DNA of 64,000 nt from FEN-987 sp964598845 (GCA_964598845.1 CAZRDM010000004.1:1-64000), one strand, 5' to 3'. Counted from the first letter of the stretch, positions 43,423 to 54,063 are shown. Numbers and translations: made by a program. Notes: generated by a model from the letters alone, not told the origin.

Positions 43423-44427
43423 ATGAGGAGATTCGCTCTTTACCTGCAGGATAAGCATCCACTCCGTGAAGAACTGAAGCTTGCAGAGTACTCTGAAAAG
43501 AAAGGTTTCGAAGCCGTCTGGCATGCAGAGTCACGGCTTGCACGTGACGCCATCACACCCCTAGCGGCAATGGCCGCAGTCACTGAGAGGATCAAATTGG
43601 GAACCGGTGTAATCAACAACTGGACACGAAATGTTGGTTTGACAGCGGCATCGTTCCTAACGTTGGATGAGTTGTCCAATGGTAGGAGCTTACTTGGTAT
43701 CGGAGCATGGTGGGATCCCCTAGCTTGGAAAGTTGGGATTGAGCGCAAGAAACCACTGAAGGCGATGCGTGAGTACGTCACTGTTCTCAAACGCCTCTTC
43801 AGGATGGAGAACGTAACCTTCGAGGGTGAGTTTGTCAAGGTCAGGGATATACGTCTGGACGTTGTTTATGGCGACCCCTCCAGCCCACGCAACATCCCGA
43901 TTTTCATCGGTGCGACCGGATGGGAGATGATCGAGCTAACTGGAGCAATTGCTGACGGGATTCTTCTCAACTATCTCGTTTCACCCGAATACAACCGCCA
44001 AGCCATCGAACATCTCAAGAAGGGTGCGCAGAAGGTTGGGAGGGAGTGGGAGGAGATTGACCGGCCCCAATTGGTTGTGTGTTCTCTCGATGAAGATGCT
44101 GAGAAGGCGATTGATAACACCCGACCCCTAGTCGCCCAGTATCTGGGGCAACAGCCACACATTGCAAAGGCAAGTGGTGTAAAGGAGAGCTTAATCGAGG
44201 AAGTCAGGAACGTTCTCGGCGGCTGGCCAGCCAAACCCGGAGGATTAGAGAAAGCGAAAGAACTGATCGATGGCAAATTAGTCCAACTAATCACCGCGAG
44301 CGGGACAGCGGATGATTGCCTCAAAAAAGTTGAGGAATACTACAACGCGGGATGTACGTGCCCTATACTGTATCCTCTCGGCGATGATGTTCGCGCTATG
44401 ATAGACGTTTTCCATAATTGGTCGTAG
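43423..44427 (+). CDS. Mer-like F420/flavin-dependent oxidoreductase
   Basis: A 334-residue TIM-barrel of the bacterial luciferase-like family (LLM). Visible segments: GFEAVWHAESRLARDAITPL, KLGTGVINNWTRN, GIGAWWDPLAWKVG and IGATGWEMIELTGAIADGIL. The closest functional group is methylene-tetrahydromethanopterin reductase (Mer) and its relatives, which use F420. Next to a methyltransferase module it could oxidise or reduce the C1 unit, but LLM enzymes vary widely. It lies 119 bases after the second MtmB-like gene. Confidence 0.82.
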   Translation: MRRFALYLQDKHPLREELKLAEYSEKKGFEAVWHAESRLARDAITPLAAMAAVTERIKLGTGVINNWTRNVGLTAASFLTLDELSNGRSLLGIGAWWDPLAWKVGIERKKPLKAMREYVTVLKRLFRMENVTFEGEFVKVRDIRLDVVYGDPSSPRNIPIFIGATGWEMIELTGAIADGILLNYLVSPEYNRQAIEHLKKGAQKVGREWEEIDRPQLVVCSLDEDAEKAIDNTRPLVAQYLGQQPHIAKASGVKESLIEEVRNVLGGWPAKPGGLEKAKELIDGKLVQLITASGTADDCLKKVEEYYNAGCTCPILYPLGDDVRAMIDVFHNWS

Positions 44428-44470
44428 AAGGTGGTCAGAAGCACACTAACTACTCGGGGCTTCACTATGA

Positions 44471-46267
44471 CTACTCAATGACCGGGTTGATGAACTGGAA
44501 GTGTACTGTATCCAGCAATCCCTTGTCTGTGATTCGAATTTCTGGTATGACTGAGAGTGTGGTTAGGGACAGCGTCATGTATGGTGATGGAAGAGTACAA
44601 CCGAGTTTTACCCACGCCTCTCTGAGCTGTTCAATTTGCTCTGATACGGTCTCCACCGGTTTATCGGACATGAGACCTGCGATGGGAAGGGGAACTTGGG
44701 CCAAAATCTTCTCATCTCTCACCGCTATCATTCCGCCGCGAGAGTCAACAAGCGCTTTGACGGCAGCTAACATGTCACGGTCGTTGGTTCCCGCCACGAC
44801 TAAGTTGTGGCTGTCATGGGCTACAGTCGACGCAACTGCGCCTTCCTTGAGTTGGAATCCCTTGATGAAACCCAGGCTTGTGTTTCCTGTACCTTTGTGT
44901 CGCTCCAAGACCGCTATCTTCAGAATGTCTTCGTCTGGGTTCGCTAAGACTTGACTGTTCCTCACGAGTGCTTCTGATTCCTCGCACTTTGTGTACGCAC
45001 TTGCGGGGATTACTCCTATGACTCTAACCTTTACAGAGCCTCGATCCAGCTTGGTCTTGATGGCCAAGTCGCTTGAAGTTGGTAGGCTTTTCAACCGCAT
45101 CGATTTTCGAACAAAGTCCGGATATTGAGGAAGACGTATTTCCAATGTCAGTTTTCCGTTTTGGGCGACAACGCGACCGTCCGCTATCACTGTACTTACG
45201 GCGACTTTCGTCAACTTGTCGAGAATCAGCATGTCGGCGTAGCGGGCTGGTGCGATGCTTCCCAGCTCTCTTGCGCACTCGTAGTGCTCTGCAACGTTTA
45301 GTGATGCCATTTGGATTGCGGCAATTGGGTCCATTCCTTCTTCGATGGCTCGGCGTGCCACATGGTCAACATGTCCCTCCTGCAATATCGAGTTGGGCTC
45401 TCGATCATCAGTCACCAAACACACGTGCCGTGGGTCTAGCTTCTCTTCCGTGATTGCCCGAATCGTCTCAGCCACATCCCGCCAAGCGGAGCCCTCTCTG
45501 AGCATGGCGTACATACCGTAACGCAGCTTCTGCATAGCATGCAACTTCTTGGTTGATTCATGACAGGATGTTATTCCCGCTGCTGCGTAGGCCGCGAGGT
45601 TTTTGTCTAGTAAGTCGACTGCGTGGCCTTCAACTATCCGCCCGACTTTCAGGGTGGCAGCAAGTTCACCATGAACTTTTGGGTCGCCTGAAAGGACACC
45701 TAGATAATTCATCATCTCACCCAGCGCCACTACCCCGCTCCATCTCATTGCTTCCTCCACTTCTGCTGGGCCAATCGTGGCACCAGTTGTTTCGAAGTCC
45801 GGGGCTGCAGGCACACAGGACGGGAAGGTAATCAGGATCTTCAATGGAAGATTTCGTGACTCATCTAGGAAGAATCTTACCCCATCGAGACCTAGCACGT
45901 TGGCTATCTCGTGCGGGTCGATGAAAGCTACGGTCGTCCCATGAGGCAATATGGCTCGGGCGAACTGGGTCGCGGTGACCATAGCACTTTCTATGTGTAC
46001 ATGTGCGTCGATGAATCCTGGAACAAGATACTTCGCGTCTGCTCCGATAACTTGGGTTTCCCGACCTATGGTATGTGCGGCGTCTCCTACGAGTGCAATT
46101 CTATCCTTCTTGACAGCGACGTCTTGTTTTTCGAGAATTTCGCCAGAGTTTACGTTGACCAGAGACGCATTTCGAACAACCAAGTCGGCCTTTTGGCGTC
46201 CCAACGCTACATCTACAAGGGCGCGGGTCATGTCATGAAGCCGAGTTCGTCCATCGATCGCGAACAT
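44471..46267 (-). CDS. ade: Adenine deaminase
   Basis: A 598-residue amidohydrolase of the bacterial/archaeal adenine deaminase family. The metal site is in VPGFIDAHVHIESAMVTATQ and DPHEIANVLGLDG; the motif EGHAVDLLDKNLAAYAAAGI and LVTDDREPNSILQEGHVDH add further ligands. It converts adenine to hypoxanthine and ammonia in the cytoplasm, which provides substrate for the molybdenum hydroxylases. It lies upstream of nothing else on its strand but next to the nucleoside importer operon. ATG at 46267 or 46231 may be used. Confidence 0.95.
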   Translation of the reverse strand: MFAIDGRTRLHDMTRALVDVALGRQKADLVVRNASLVNVNSGEILEKQDVAVKKDRIALVGDAAHTIGRETQVIGADAKYLVPGFIDAHVHIESAMVTATQFARAILPHGTTVAFIDPHEIANVLGLDGVRFFLDESRNLPLKILITFPSCVPAAPDFETTGATIGPAEVEEAMRWSGVVALGEMMNYLGVLSGDPKVHGELAATLKVGRIVEGHAVDLLDKNLAAYAAAGITSCHESTKKLHAMQKLRYGMYAMLREGSAWRDVAETIRAITEEKLDPRHVCLVTDDREPNSILQEGHVDHVARRAIEEGMDPIAAIQMASLNVAEHYECARELGSIAPARYADMLILDKLTKVAVSTVIADGRVVAQNGKLTLEIRLPQYPDFVRKSMRLKSLPTSSDLAIKTKLDRGSVKVRVIGVIPASAYTKCEESEALVRNSQVLANPDEDILKIAVLERHKGTGNTSLGFIKGFQLKEGAVASTVAHDSHNLVVAGTNDRDMLAAVKALVDSRGGMIAVRDEKILAQVPLPIAGLMSDKPVETVSEQIEQLREAWVKLGCTLPSPYMTLSLTTLSVIPEIRITDKGLLDTVHFQFINPVIE

Positions 46268-46426
46268 TGTTTCAGTTCCCCGGTCAGGTACGATTGTCTC
46301 GCGTACTTAAGAAGAAATCTCGCTGGAAATATCGAGCAACAAGTCTCTCGCCTGTGTATGTTGACGCACAAAATGGGCAGGGTATCGAAAAAATGGGGGG
46401 GAGGTTGGTGAAGTCGTTCTGTGACC

Positions 46427-47719
46427 TTAACCTGGTTGAGGTATCCTGGTCGTTATGCCCTCAACGAACCAATTCATGCCCCAGAGGTCGTCACGCGTTG
46501 CCCTTTGTCCAGTCTCGATCCTCATGTTGCCGTCTTGGTCCTTAATCGGCCCCGTGAAAGGCTCGAAGAGCATTTCCTTCATCTCCTCATATCTGCGAAC
46601 GATCAGTGCTCTGTACTGGTTGGGAATAGTCGGATTGAGAGGAGCCAAATGTACAACATTATCGTAGAAGTCTGTCTGCTCCGGAAGAGTCTCAAAGCTT
46701 CCTTCGACAGCTTCGGCTGTACTCTTGGCTTCGGGTAGTTTCCATTTGTAGCCTATTCCGTCACCTACTCTCGCCCACAGGTCTTCAGGCTTCCAAGTTC
46801 CCGCGTACAGTTTGCTGAGGATGTATTCGTACAGAAGACCCCATTCTACTACCTGTCCTGTCAGGTGGGCCTTCGGACCATAGTTCGTCATGTCACTGTA
46901 ATGGCTGAAGCTCCAAACAGGCCTGCCCTTATCCTGATACTCCTGCGCTACTTGAAGTGTGGTCGGCGAGTCCTCGGTGTATGCAAGGACATCGGCGTTC
47001 TGAGACTCGATCAGACTGACCGCTGCATCCCTCGTCTTTCCCGGATCAAACCAAGAGAAGAGCCAGACTACTGAGCATTCGATCCTTGGATTGACTTCTC
47101 TGGCGCCAAGAACGAAGGCGTTAATGTGCCGGACGACTTCAGGTATAGGGTGCGCGGCCACGTAACCTATTTTTCCTGTCTTGCTCACAGCTCCTGCAGC
47201 AAGCCCATTCAAGTAGTAGAGCTGATAGAACTCTGCGAAATAGGTACCGACATTTCTTGAGCGCTTGTATCCAGAGCAATGCATCAAAGTCTTGTCCGGA
47301 TGTCTTTCTCCTGCAGCAATAGTTGGATCCATGAAACCGAAGCTAGTTGTGAACACGATGTCTGCACCCTCAGCGATCATCTTGTCTATCGGACCAGCTG
47401 CTTCAGCCTCTGGGACAGACTCAGCGTAGACAGTGTCCAGCCAAGGAGCTCTTTGCAGAGCATACTTACGTCCTCGATCATGTCCGTACGTCCACCCGAA
47501 ATCTCCGACCGGCCCGACGTAAATGAAACCAGCTTTGATGCGCCTAGCTGGGGCTCCAACAGTTGCGGTCGCGGTTGTAGTTACTTCACGAGTCACTCCC
47601 GCGGGCGCTGTGCTTATTCCCCCAGCGTAACCCGCGACAGCGCCGATTGCGAGTCCGCCAATTGTCCCTGCGATAAATTGTCTCCGACTGACCTTTTGTT
47701 CAGTTTCCTTCTCGGCCAT
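46427..47719 (-). CDS. BMP-family substrate-binding lipoprotein-like protein of a nucleoside ABC importer
   Basis: A 430-residue secreted binding protein. A twin-arginine signal (VSRRQFIAGTIGGLAIGAVA) covers residues 10-30, then a Thr/Ala-rich linker, then the BMP fold: AGFIYVGPVGDFGWTYGHDRG, GADIVFTTSFGF, GKIGYVAAHPIPEV. BMP proteins bind purine nucleosides or related bases. It is cotranscribed with two permeases and a double ATPase upstream in the minus-strand operon. Confidence 0.9.
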   Translation of the reverse strand: MAEKETEQKVSRRQFIAGTIGGLAIGAVAGYAGGISTAPAGVTREVTTTATATVGAPARRIKAGFIYVGPVGDFGWTYGHDRGRKYALQRAPWLDTVYAESVPEAEAAGPIDKMIAEGADIVFTTSFGFMDPTIAAGERHPDKTLMHCSGYKRSRNVGTYFAEFYQLYYLNGLAAGAVSKTGKIGYVAAHPIPEVVRHINAFVLGAREVNPRIECSVVWLFSWFDPGKTRDAAVSLIESQNADVLAYTEDSPTTLQVAQEYQDKGRPVWSFSHYSDMTNYGPKAHLTGQVVEWGLLYEYILSKLYAGTWKPEDLWARVGDGIGYKWKLPEAKSTAEAVEGSFETLPEQTDFYDNVVHLAPLNPTIPNQYRALIVRRYEEMKEMLFEPFTGPIKDQDGNMRIETGQRATRDDLWGMNWFVEGITTRIPQPG

Positions 47720-47824
47720 GAGTTCTCACCCTAGCGGTTCAGATAGTGCATTGAGTTGCTTGAAAAAGCTTGGCATGAACTCCAATGATTCAGGGGCACG
47801 ATCGAGGATTCCTCTCTTTACCTG

Positions 47825-48775
47825 CTATTCGCCTCGCAGGTAGGGAATCCCGAGTGAGGCGGGCACACCTAAGCGTTTCTTCAATGCAGCGGAAGACATG
47901 ATGACGAGGGTTACAATTGTGACAACGTATGGAAGCATCAGGAGAAGCTGTGGTGCTTCTGTGCCGATGCCGACGGCTTGAAGTCGAAATTGGAGTGCTA
48001 TCACGCCGCCGAACAGGTAAGCTCCTAAGATTGCTCTGAGTGGATTCCACATCGCGAATATCGTGAGCGCGATAGCAATGTAACCTCTTCCAGCTGTCAT
48101 GCCCTCTATCCAGAGTGGCGTATAAACGATCGACAGATAGGCGCCGCCGAGACCGCCCAACGCGCCTCCAACGAGAACACACGCATAGCGCGTTAAGTCC
48201 ACGTTTACGCCCAAAGTGTCTGCCATGCTGGGATTCTCACCAACTGACCTAATGTTCAAACCCAACTTTGTTCTGAAGAGGACGAACCACATGACGACGC
48301 TCACAACGATCGAGACGTAGATGAGAACATCCCCCCTGAAGAAAATGGGTCCCAAGATGGGTGTATCCTGCAAGTAGGGTATCGGCATCGGTTGCACCTT
48401 GGATGCAGTCTGACCTATCAGAGGCCTCCCCAGAAAGCCACTCACTCCAAGACCAAAGATCGAGATGGCTAGACCGCTGACTATCTGGTTCGCTTTGAGG
48501 GTTATTGAAAGGAAGGCGTGAATGAAACTGATCAAGGATCCGACTAGAGCCGCCGCCAAGACCGCCAACGCCACGTTTCCAGTTCTAAACGAAACCAGAA
48601 AGCCCGTTAGGGCTCCCATAATCATTATTCCCTCAAGACCTAAGTTGAGCACGCCTGAACGTTCAGAGTAGATCTCCCCAACCGTGGCCAGGAGAAGCGG
48701 TGTGCCCGCTTGAACCGCATGCGCTAGGAGAGAAACTGCGAATCCTACGTCCACTGTTGACATGCCTTCATTCAT
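47825..48775 (-). CDS. Nucleoside ABC importer permease 2 (NupQ/YufQ-like)
   Basis: A 316-residue membrane protein of the BPD_transp_2 family with eight to ten helices. ATVGEIYSERSGVLNLGLEG near residue 30 and NPSMADTLGVNVDLTRYACV are family marks. It overlaps permease 1 by four bases. Pairs with it to form the channel. Confidence 0.92.
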   Translation of the reverse strand: MNEGMSTVDVGFAVSLLAHAVQAGTPLLLATVGEIYSERSGVLNLGLEGIMIMGALTGFLVSFRTGNVALAVLAAALVGSLISFIHAFLSITLKANQIVSGLAISIFGLGVSGFLGRPLIGQTASKVQPMPIPYLQDTPILGPIFFRGDVLIYVSIVVSVVMWFVLFRTKLGLNIRSVGENPSMADTLGVNVDLTRYACVLVGGALGGLGGAYLSIVYTPLWIEGMTAGRGYIAIALTIFAMWNPLRAILGAYLFGGVIALQFRLQAVGIGTEAPQLLLMLPYVVTIVTLVIMSSAALKKRLGVPASLGIPYLRGE

Positions 48776-49851
48776 CCAAACGTTATTCGAATTCTGTACT
48801 GAGTGAGAATGTCTGCTCCAACGACGAAGAGGAGTATCAAGCCTTGAAATACGAGAACTGTTGAAAAAGCGAGACCGAGACCAATCTGCAGAGCATCCCC
48901 ACTCACAAGCAAGCCTCCAAACAGAAGTCCCACGATGAGAGCACCTACCGGGTTTAGGCGAGCCAGCCAGGCAATTATGATAGCGATATATCCATAACCT
49001 GGCGAGATTCCGTGTCTGAGCCTCAAGACGATCCCCGAGACAAGCGTCATCCCCGCGAGTCCCGAGAAACCCCCGCCGAAAAACATCGTCAGAAGCGTTA
49101 ACAGCAGGTAGCTCATGCCCGCGTATCTGGCTGCGCTCTGGCTTTCACCTGCAACTTTGATCTCATAGCCCCACCGTGTAAATGAGAGGATAAGATAGAC
49201 TAGGATTGCGCTCCCAAGAGCTACCAACAACCCAGAATGAACCCTTGTGCTTGGAAGGAGTGGTAATCTTGCCGCTTCGGGAAAGAGTGGAGTCAGAGGG
49301 AAGCCATAACCTTGCGGGTCTCGCCAAGGACCATAAACCAGGAAATCGACCCATAGGATAGCGATGAAATTCATCATCAACGTCGTGAGAACCTCGTTCA
49401 CCTCGAGTTTGGCTCTCAGAAACGCTGGTATCGCGCCCCAAATTCCACCAGCAAGAAAGGCGAAGATAATCATCAACGGGATTAGGACGATGCTGGGCAT
49501 GCTCGGGAACATTAGAACCATAAGAGTAGCAGCGAATGCCCCCATGAACAATTGACCTTCAGCACCAATATTCCAGAATCCCATCCTGAACGGTAAGCAA
49601 AGTCCCACCGCTGCCAAGATAAGTGGAATTGATCTTGTTACAGATTCCGTGATACCTTGAGTTGTCGTGAAAACACTGAACACTTGTTGAAATGCTGCCA
49701 AAGGATCGACGCCTGCGATTAGGAACAAGGGGATTGTACTACCCAAACCCAAGAGTATCGATGAGACAGAGATAGCTGTGTTCAGTCGTCTGTTTGGAAT
49801 GAGTCGCCGTTCGAATCGTAGGCTAGGTAAAGTCAGATAAAGGTCTCCCAC
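48772..49851 (-). CDS. Nucleoside ABC importer permease 1 (NupP/YufP-like)
   Basis: A 359-residue membrane protein: GLCLPFRMGFWNIGAEGQLFMGAF and GESQSAARYAGMSYLLLT are typical. It overlaps the ATPase gene stop by one base. It is the other half of the importer channel. Confidence 0.92.
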   Translation of the reverse strand: MGDLYLTLPSLRFERRLIPNRRLNTAISVSSILLGLGSTIPLFLIAGVDPLAAFQQVFSVFTTTQGITESVTRSIPLILAAVGLCLPFRMGFWNIGAEGQLFMGAFAATLMVLMFPSMPSIVLIPLMIIFAFLAGGIWGAIPAFLRAKLEVNEVLTTLMMNFIAILWVDFLVYGPWRDPQGYGFPLTPLFPEAARLPLLPSTRVHSGLLVALGSAILVYLILSFTRWGYEIKVAGESQSAARYAGMSYLLLTLLTMFFGGGFSGLAGMTLVSGIVLRLRHGISPGYGYIAIIIAWLARLNPVGALIVGLLFGGLLVSGDALQIGLGLAFSTVLVFQGLILLFVVGADILTQYRIRITFG

Positions 49852-51377
49852 TAGCTGTTGAGACTCTTTCTGAGGGCGCCACCCATCATCAAGCCTATTT
49901 CTTCCATGTTCACGGATCGGGGTGGCAAGACGCCCATAATCTCTCCATCGTAAAGGACTGCGATGCGGTCGCTCATGGCTACGATCTCGTCCAGATCCTC
50001 GGATATCAGCAGTATCCCTGCACCCATTTCGCGTTGCTTGAGAAGAAGTCCACGAACATATTCTGTTGCGCCCACATCAACTCCCCGAGTAGGATACATT
50101 GCCACGATGAGCTTCGGCCTCCCCGAGAGTTCCCTAGCCAGTATCAGTTTCTGCAGGTTGCCCCCGGATAGTGTCCTAGTTATGGCTTCCTTGCTTGGAG
50201 TTATGATATTGAATTCCGGGATCAGCTTCTCTGCCTTCGTTTCGATTTGATGTTTGCGAAGAAGGAGTCCTTTCGAAAATGGTTCGTACCTGTAGGTGCG
50301 CAATACCAGATTCTCCGCGATGGAAAGATTCTGTGGAGCACCAACCTTGATCCGATCCTCCGGGACATACGCAACTCCGCGCTCGATCATGTGTTTCGCG
50401 GATCGGCCGGTTGTGTCCTTTCCGGCGACTAGTATCTGACCAGACGATATCTTGCGCAAACCAGTTATTGATTCAACGAGTTCCTTCTGACCATTGCCGG
50501 CAATGCCGGCCACACCGAATATTTCACCCGCATGAACAGTAAAGGAGACCCCCTTCAATGCGGGCAGACCCTTGTCGTTCAACACGTGAAGGTTCAACAC
50601 TTCTAGAATCGGGATCGCAGAAGTTACGCCACGCTTTTCATAGGCAAAGAGGACTCTCCGTCCCACCATCATCGTGGCCAGCTCTGATTTCGTCGTGACT
50701 TTGGTTGAGACCGTCCCCACAACCCTCCCAGCCCTCAATACGGTGACCCGATCACTCACCGCCATGACCTCATCAAGCTTGTGCGTGATGAATATCACAG
50801 ACCTGCCTTCAGAGACCATCTTTCGAAGGAAATCGAAGATGTGCTTCGTCTCTAGAGGAGTGAGAACCGATGTGGGTTCGTCAAGGATCAGAATCTCAGC
50901 TCCCCTGTAGAGAATCTTCAGGATTTCCACCCGCTGTCGCTCTCCCATGGATAGCTGCCAGATTCTGGCGCGCGGGTCTACTGGGAGGTCGTACTGTCTC
51001 GATAGTTTCTCGATCTGCTCCCCCGCGGTTCTGAACTTCAGAAACATGGGGAGCTTCCTAAGACCAAGAAGTATGTTCTCGCAAACAGTGTGAGACTCGA
51101 TCAGCCTGAAATTCTGGTGTACCATCCCGATTCCGAGACCAATAGCATCCTTGGGCGATCTGATTGAAACCAGCCTATCGTCAACCCGAATCTCACCCGA
51201 GTCAGCTCTGTGAATGCCGTACAGAATATTCATCAGCGTTGTTTTTCCGGCACCATTTTCACCCAGAAGGGCGTGCACCTCACCTTTCTTTACCTCAAAG
51301 TCAACATCGTCCACTGCGAGGACGCCTGGGAAGCTTTTCACTATCTGCCTCATCTTGACGATAGCATTCTCGCCCAT
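49851..51377 (-). CDS. Nucleoside ABC importer ATPase with two ABC domains (NupO-like)
   Basis: A 508-residue protein with two ATP-binding domains. The first has GENGAGKTTLMNILYG, LSMGERQRVEI and LILDEPTS; the second has GIAGNGQKELVE in place of a full Walker A, TLSGGNLQKLILARELS and IVAMYPTRGVD. Such sugar/nucleoside-type ATPases often have a degenerate second site. It is the first gene of the importer operon, divergent from the amidohydrolase gene. Confidence 0.94.
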   Translation of the reverse strand: MGENAIVKMRQIVKSFPGVLAVDDVDFEVKKGEVHALLGENGAGKTTLMNILYGIHRADSGEIRVDDRLVSIRSPKDAIGLGIGMVHQNFRLIESHTVCENILLGLRKLPMFLKFRTAGEQIEKLSRQYDLPVDPRARIWQLSMGERQRVEILKILYRGAEILILDEPTSVLTPLETKHIFDFLRKMVSEGRSVIFITHKLDEVMAVSDRVTVLRAGRVVGTVSTKVTTKSELATMMVGRRVLFAYEKRGVTSAIPILEVLNLHVLNDKGLPALKGVSFTVHAGEIFGVAGIAGNGQKELVESITGLRKISSGQILVAGKDTTGRSAKHMIERGVAYVPEDRIKVGAPQNLSIAENLVLRTYRYEPFSKGLLLRKHQIETKAEKLIPEFNIITPSKEAITRTLSGGNLQKLILARELSGRPKLIVAMYPTRGVDVGATEYVRGLLLKQREMGAGILLISEDLDEIVAMSDRIAVLYDGEIMGVLPPRSVNMEEIGLMMGGALRKSLNS

Positions 51378-51533
51378 ATGCTGGCCGTCCTAGGTCCCCG
51401 ATTGGAGTCCTCCTTAGACTCGGAACAAGACACTAGGTGCCATTAATGATTATCTAGCCAACTTCACGCCCCTCCAAAAGCTAGGATAGATATAGCTTGC
51501 GAATAGAATCATTCACAGATTCAGTATTAGGAA

Positions 51534-52952
51534 GTGAAGAGCTGGTACGTGACATTGACTTCTGTTCTCATCTCAGGTGGAACGGTCGTAACTATGGATC
51601 ATCAACGACGAGTAATACGGAACGGAGCCGTCGTAGTGAGAGATGATCGCATTGCAGACGTAGGCAAAGCTGACGAAATGAAAAGGACCTGTCGAGCGGA
51701 ATCAGAAATCAACGCGAAAGGAATGCTTGTTCTTCCGGGCCTAATCGATACGCATGTTCATCTGGCGCAAGCGCTGATTCGCGGATGCGCCGACGATACA
51801 TCGCTCATAGACTGGCTCCAGAAATGCGTTTGGCCCTTGCAAGGTAACTTCAAAGCAGAAGATGGCAAGGTCAGTGCGGAGTTATGCATGCTCGAGATGA
51901 TGAAGTCCGGTACAACAACTTTCCTAGAGAGTCTCCTTCACTCTCGCTACGGATTGGACGGCATCGCCGAAAGCCTCAGAACAGCAGGGATTCGTGGCAT
52001 TGTATCCAAGACTGTAATGGGACTGCCAGGATATGGGACTGAAAAGAGCATAATGCACCCTGGAATGGTCGAGGACGCGGAAACATGTCTGCGTGAAGTT
52101 GAGATCTACCATAAGCGATGGCACAACGCTGCTAACGGAAGAATCAAAGTGTGGTACGGGGCACGTTCGCTAGGAGGCTGTACTCCTGAAATCTACATGC
52201 AGATTGCTGAGGGAGCCAAACGACTGCGAACAGGGGTCACCATGCATCTCAGTGAGGTGCAAGAAGACATCAGATACACTCTCAGGGAGTTCGGAAAGCT
52301 ACCAGCAGAGTTCATGGACGACATCGGTCTGGTTGGAGCCAATGTGGTATTTGCTCACGGAGTCTGGCTCACCCAAAAAGAGTGGCAAATCTTATCTCAA
52401 AAGGGAGCGACCGTTGCTCACTGTCCTTCATCAAACATGAAACTGGCTTCAGGCATCGCAAGCGTACCAGAAATGATGAAGACTGGAGTAAATGTTTCTT
52501 TAGGTTGCGACGGAGCACCGAGCAACAACTCCTACGACATGATTCGAGAGATGAAAACTGCTTCACTACTCCAGAAAGCAAGATTGCTCGATCCACTCGT
52601 CATGAAAGCAGAAACTGTTTTGGAGATGGCCACAATCAACGGAGCAAAAGCCCTAGGGCTTGAAACTGAGATTGGATCGATAGAAGTCGGAAAGAAGGCT
52701 GATCTTATCTTGGTATCTTTCAGGAAACCGCATTTGGTGCCCAGCTTCAATCCTGTATCTAATCTCGTCTATTCAGCAGAAGGTTCAGACGTAGAGACTG
52801 CCCTCATAGATGGCAAAGTTGTAATGGAAAACCGCGTCGTTAAGACTCTCGACGAGCAGCGAATTCTCGAAGAGGCCGCTAGTAGAGGGGCTGATCTTCT
52901 CGAAAGAGCAGGAGTAGAAGTGCCGTTAAATCGCGCCTGGTCATTCTTCTAA
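51534..52952 (+). CDS. SsnA/TrzA-type amidohydrolase (purine or pterin deaminase group)
   Basis: A 472-residue metal-dependent hydrolase. The first metal motif is LIDTHVHLAQALIRG, then MHLSE, FAHGVWL and GCDGAPSNNSYDM. This is the ATZ/TRZ/guanine deaminase/SAH-MTA deaminase group; SsnA in bacterial purine clusters belongs here too. It likely deaminates guanine or an oxidised purine; substrate cannot be fixed by reading. GTG start. Divergent from the importer and followed by the PLP genes. Confidence 0.88.
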   Translation: MKSWYVTLTSVLISGGTVVTMDHQRRVIRNGAVVVRDDRIADVGKADEMKRTCRAESEINAKGMLVLPGLIDTHVHLAQALIRGCADDTSLIDWLQKCVWPLQGNFKAEDGKVSAELCMLEMMKSGTTTFLESLLHSRYGLDGIAESLRTAGIRGIVSKTVMGLPGYGTEKSIMHPGMVEDAETCLREVEIYHKRWHNAANGRIKVWYGARSLGGCTPEIYMQIAEGAKRLRTGVTMHLSEVQEDIRYTLREFGKLPAEFMDDIGLVGANVVFAHGVWLTQKEWQILSQKGATVAHCPSSNMKLASGIASVPEMMKTGVNVSLGCDGAPSNNSYDMIREMKTASLLQKARLLDPLVMKAETVLEMATINGAKALGLETEIGSIEVGKKADLILVSFRKPHLVPSFNPVSNLVYSAEGSDVETALIDGKVVMENRVVKTLDEQRILEEAASRGADLLERAGVEVPLNRAWSFF

Positions 52953-53010
52953 AGTATCGCGTATCTTCAAGATTGCATAGTCGCTGAAGCAGTCGGGAGG
53001 TTGAACATAT

Positions 53011-54063
53011 TTGAGCGCAACACATGACTATTCACGATCGGTAATGGAGGGTGTATTCGATACCATAGGCCGGACTCCTCTTGTCAAGCTAAGAAACATT
53101 CCAAGCGCTCAGGGGATCAAGGTAGCGATTCTCGCAAAGCTCGAGTTCATGAATCCAACTGGCAGTCTCAAAGACCGCATCTACTATGAAATGATCACGA
53201 AAGCAATCGAGCGAAGCGAACTCACGCCGGGCGTGGAGATTCTGGAAGCCTCCACGGGTAACGCCGGAATTGCCTGCTCTTTCGTGGGCACGACACTTGG
53301 GTACAAAGTCACCATCGTCATGCCGGCGGGGATGAGTCATGAGCGTATGAAGATCATGCGTGCCTACGGCGCTGAGGTAATCACAACACCGGGTGGCGAG
53401 AGCGATGTCGACCTGTGCTTAAGGAAGATTGAGGAGATGAAGCGCAGCAATCCAGGCAAGTACTGGGAGCCCGGGCAGTTCGCTAACCCTGACAATGTTG
53501 TAGCTCATTACAAGACGACGGGCCCTGAAATTTGGGAACAGAGCGGAGGGCGGACGGATTGTTTCTTGGCCTCGCAAGGCACGGGAGGAACGCTAACCGG
53601 AGTGGGGCGTTTTCTAAGAGAAAAGAACAGTAAGATCGCCATTTTTGCAGTCGAACCATCGGAGGCTCCGATCTTGGCTCACCGCAAGTGGGGAACACAT
53701 AAGATCGAAGGAATAGGAGATGGATTCGTACCGAGAAACTTGGACCTACGTCCTCTAACCGGAATCGTCACAACAAGTTCTGATGAATCAATTGCGATGG
53801 CCAAAAGACTTGCACGTGAAGAGGGAATCTTCTGTGGGATCTCATCTGGGTGCAACGTTGTTGCAGCCATCAAGGTTGCGAGAAAGCATCCTGAATACGA
53901 AACCATTGTGACGATGATCAATGACACTGGTCAACGATACTTCTCAACTGAACTTTGCGGGGAGAAGAAGCAAGTTGAAGTTCCTGAAAGAGAGCATTCA
54001 CTTGACGAGTACACTGTTGAGCAATTGAACAAGTACCAGTCGCGTTGGGAAATCATTGAGTGA
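53011..54063 (+). CDS. Cysteine synthase-like fold-type II PLP enzyme
   Basis: A 350-residue protein. PLP lysine is in MNPTGSLKDRIYYEMI; the substrate-loop motif is EASTGNAGIACS where O-acetylserine sulfhydrylases have PTSGNTG; the phosphate-binding loop is SQGTGGTLTGVG. The altered loop hints at a substrate other than O-acetylserine, for instance a diaminopropionate- or serine-type amino acid made by purine ring opening. It starts with TTG after GGGAGG. It overlaps the next gene by four bases. Confidence 0.85.
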   Translation: MSATHDYSRSVMEGVFDTIGRTPLVKLRNIPSAQGIKVAILAKLEFMNPTGSLKDRIYYEMITKAIERSELTPGVEILEASTGNAGIACSFVGTTLGYKVTIVMPAGMSHERMKIMRAYGAEVITTPGGESDVDLCLRKIEEMKRSNPGKYWEPGQFANPDNVVAHYKTTGPEIWEQSGGRTDCFLASQGTGGTLTGVGRFLREKNSKIAIFAVEPSEAPILAHRKWGTHKIEGIGDGFVPRNLDLRPLTGIVTTSSDESIAMAKRLAREEGIFCGISSGCNVVAAIKVARKHPEYETIVTMINDTGQRYFSTELCGEKKQVEVPEREHSLDEYTVEQLNKYQSRWEIIE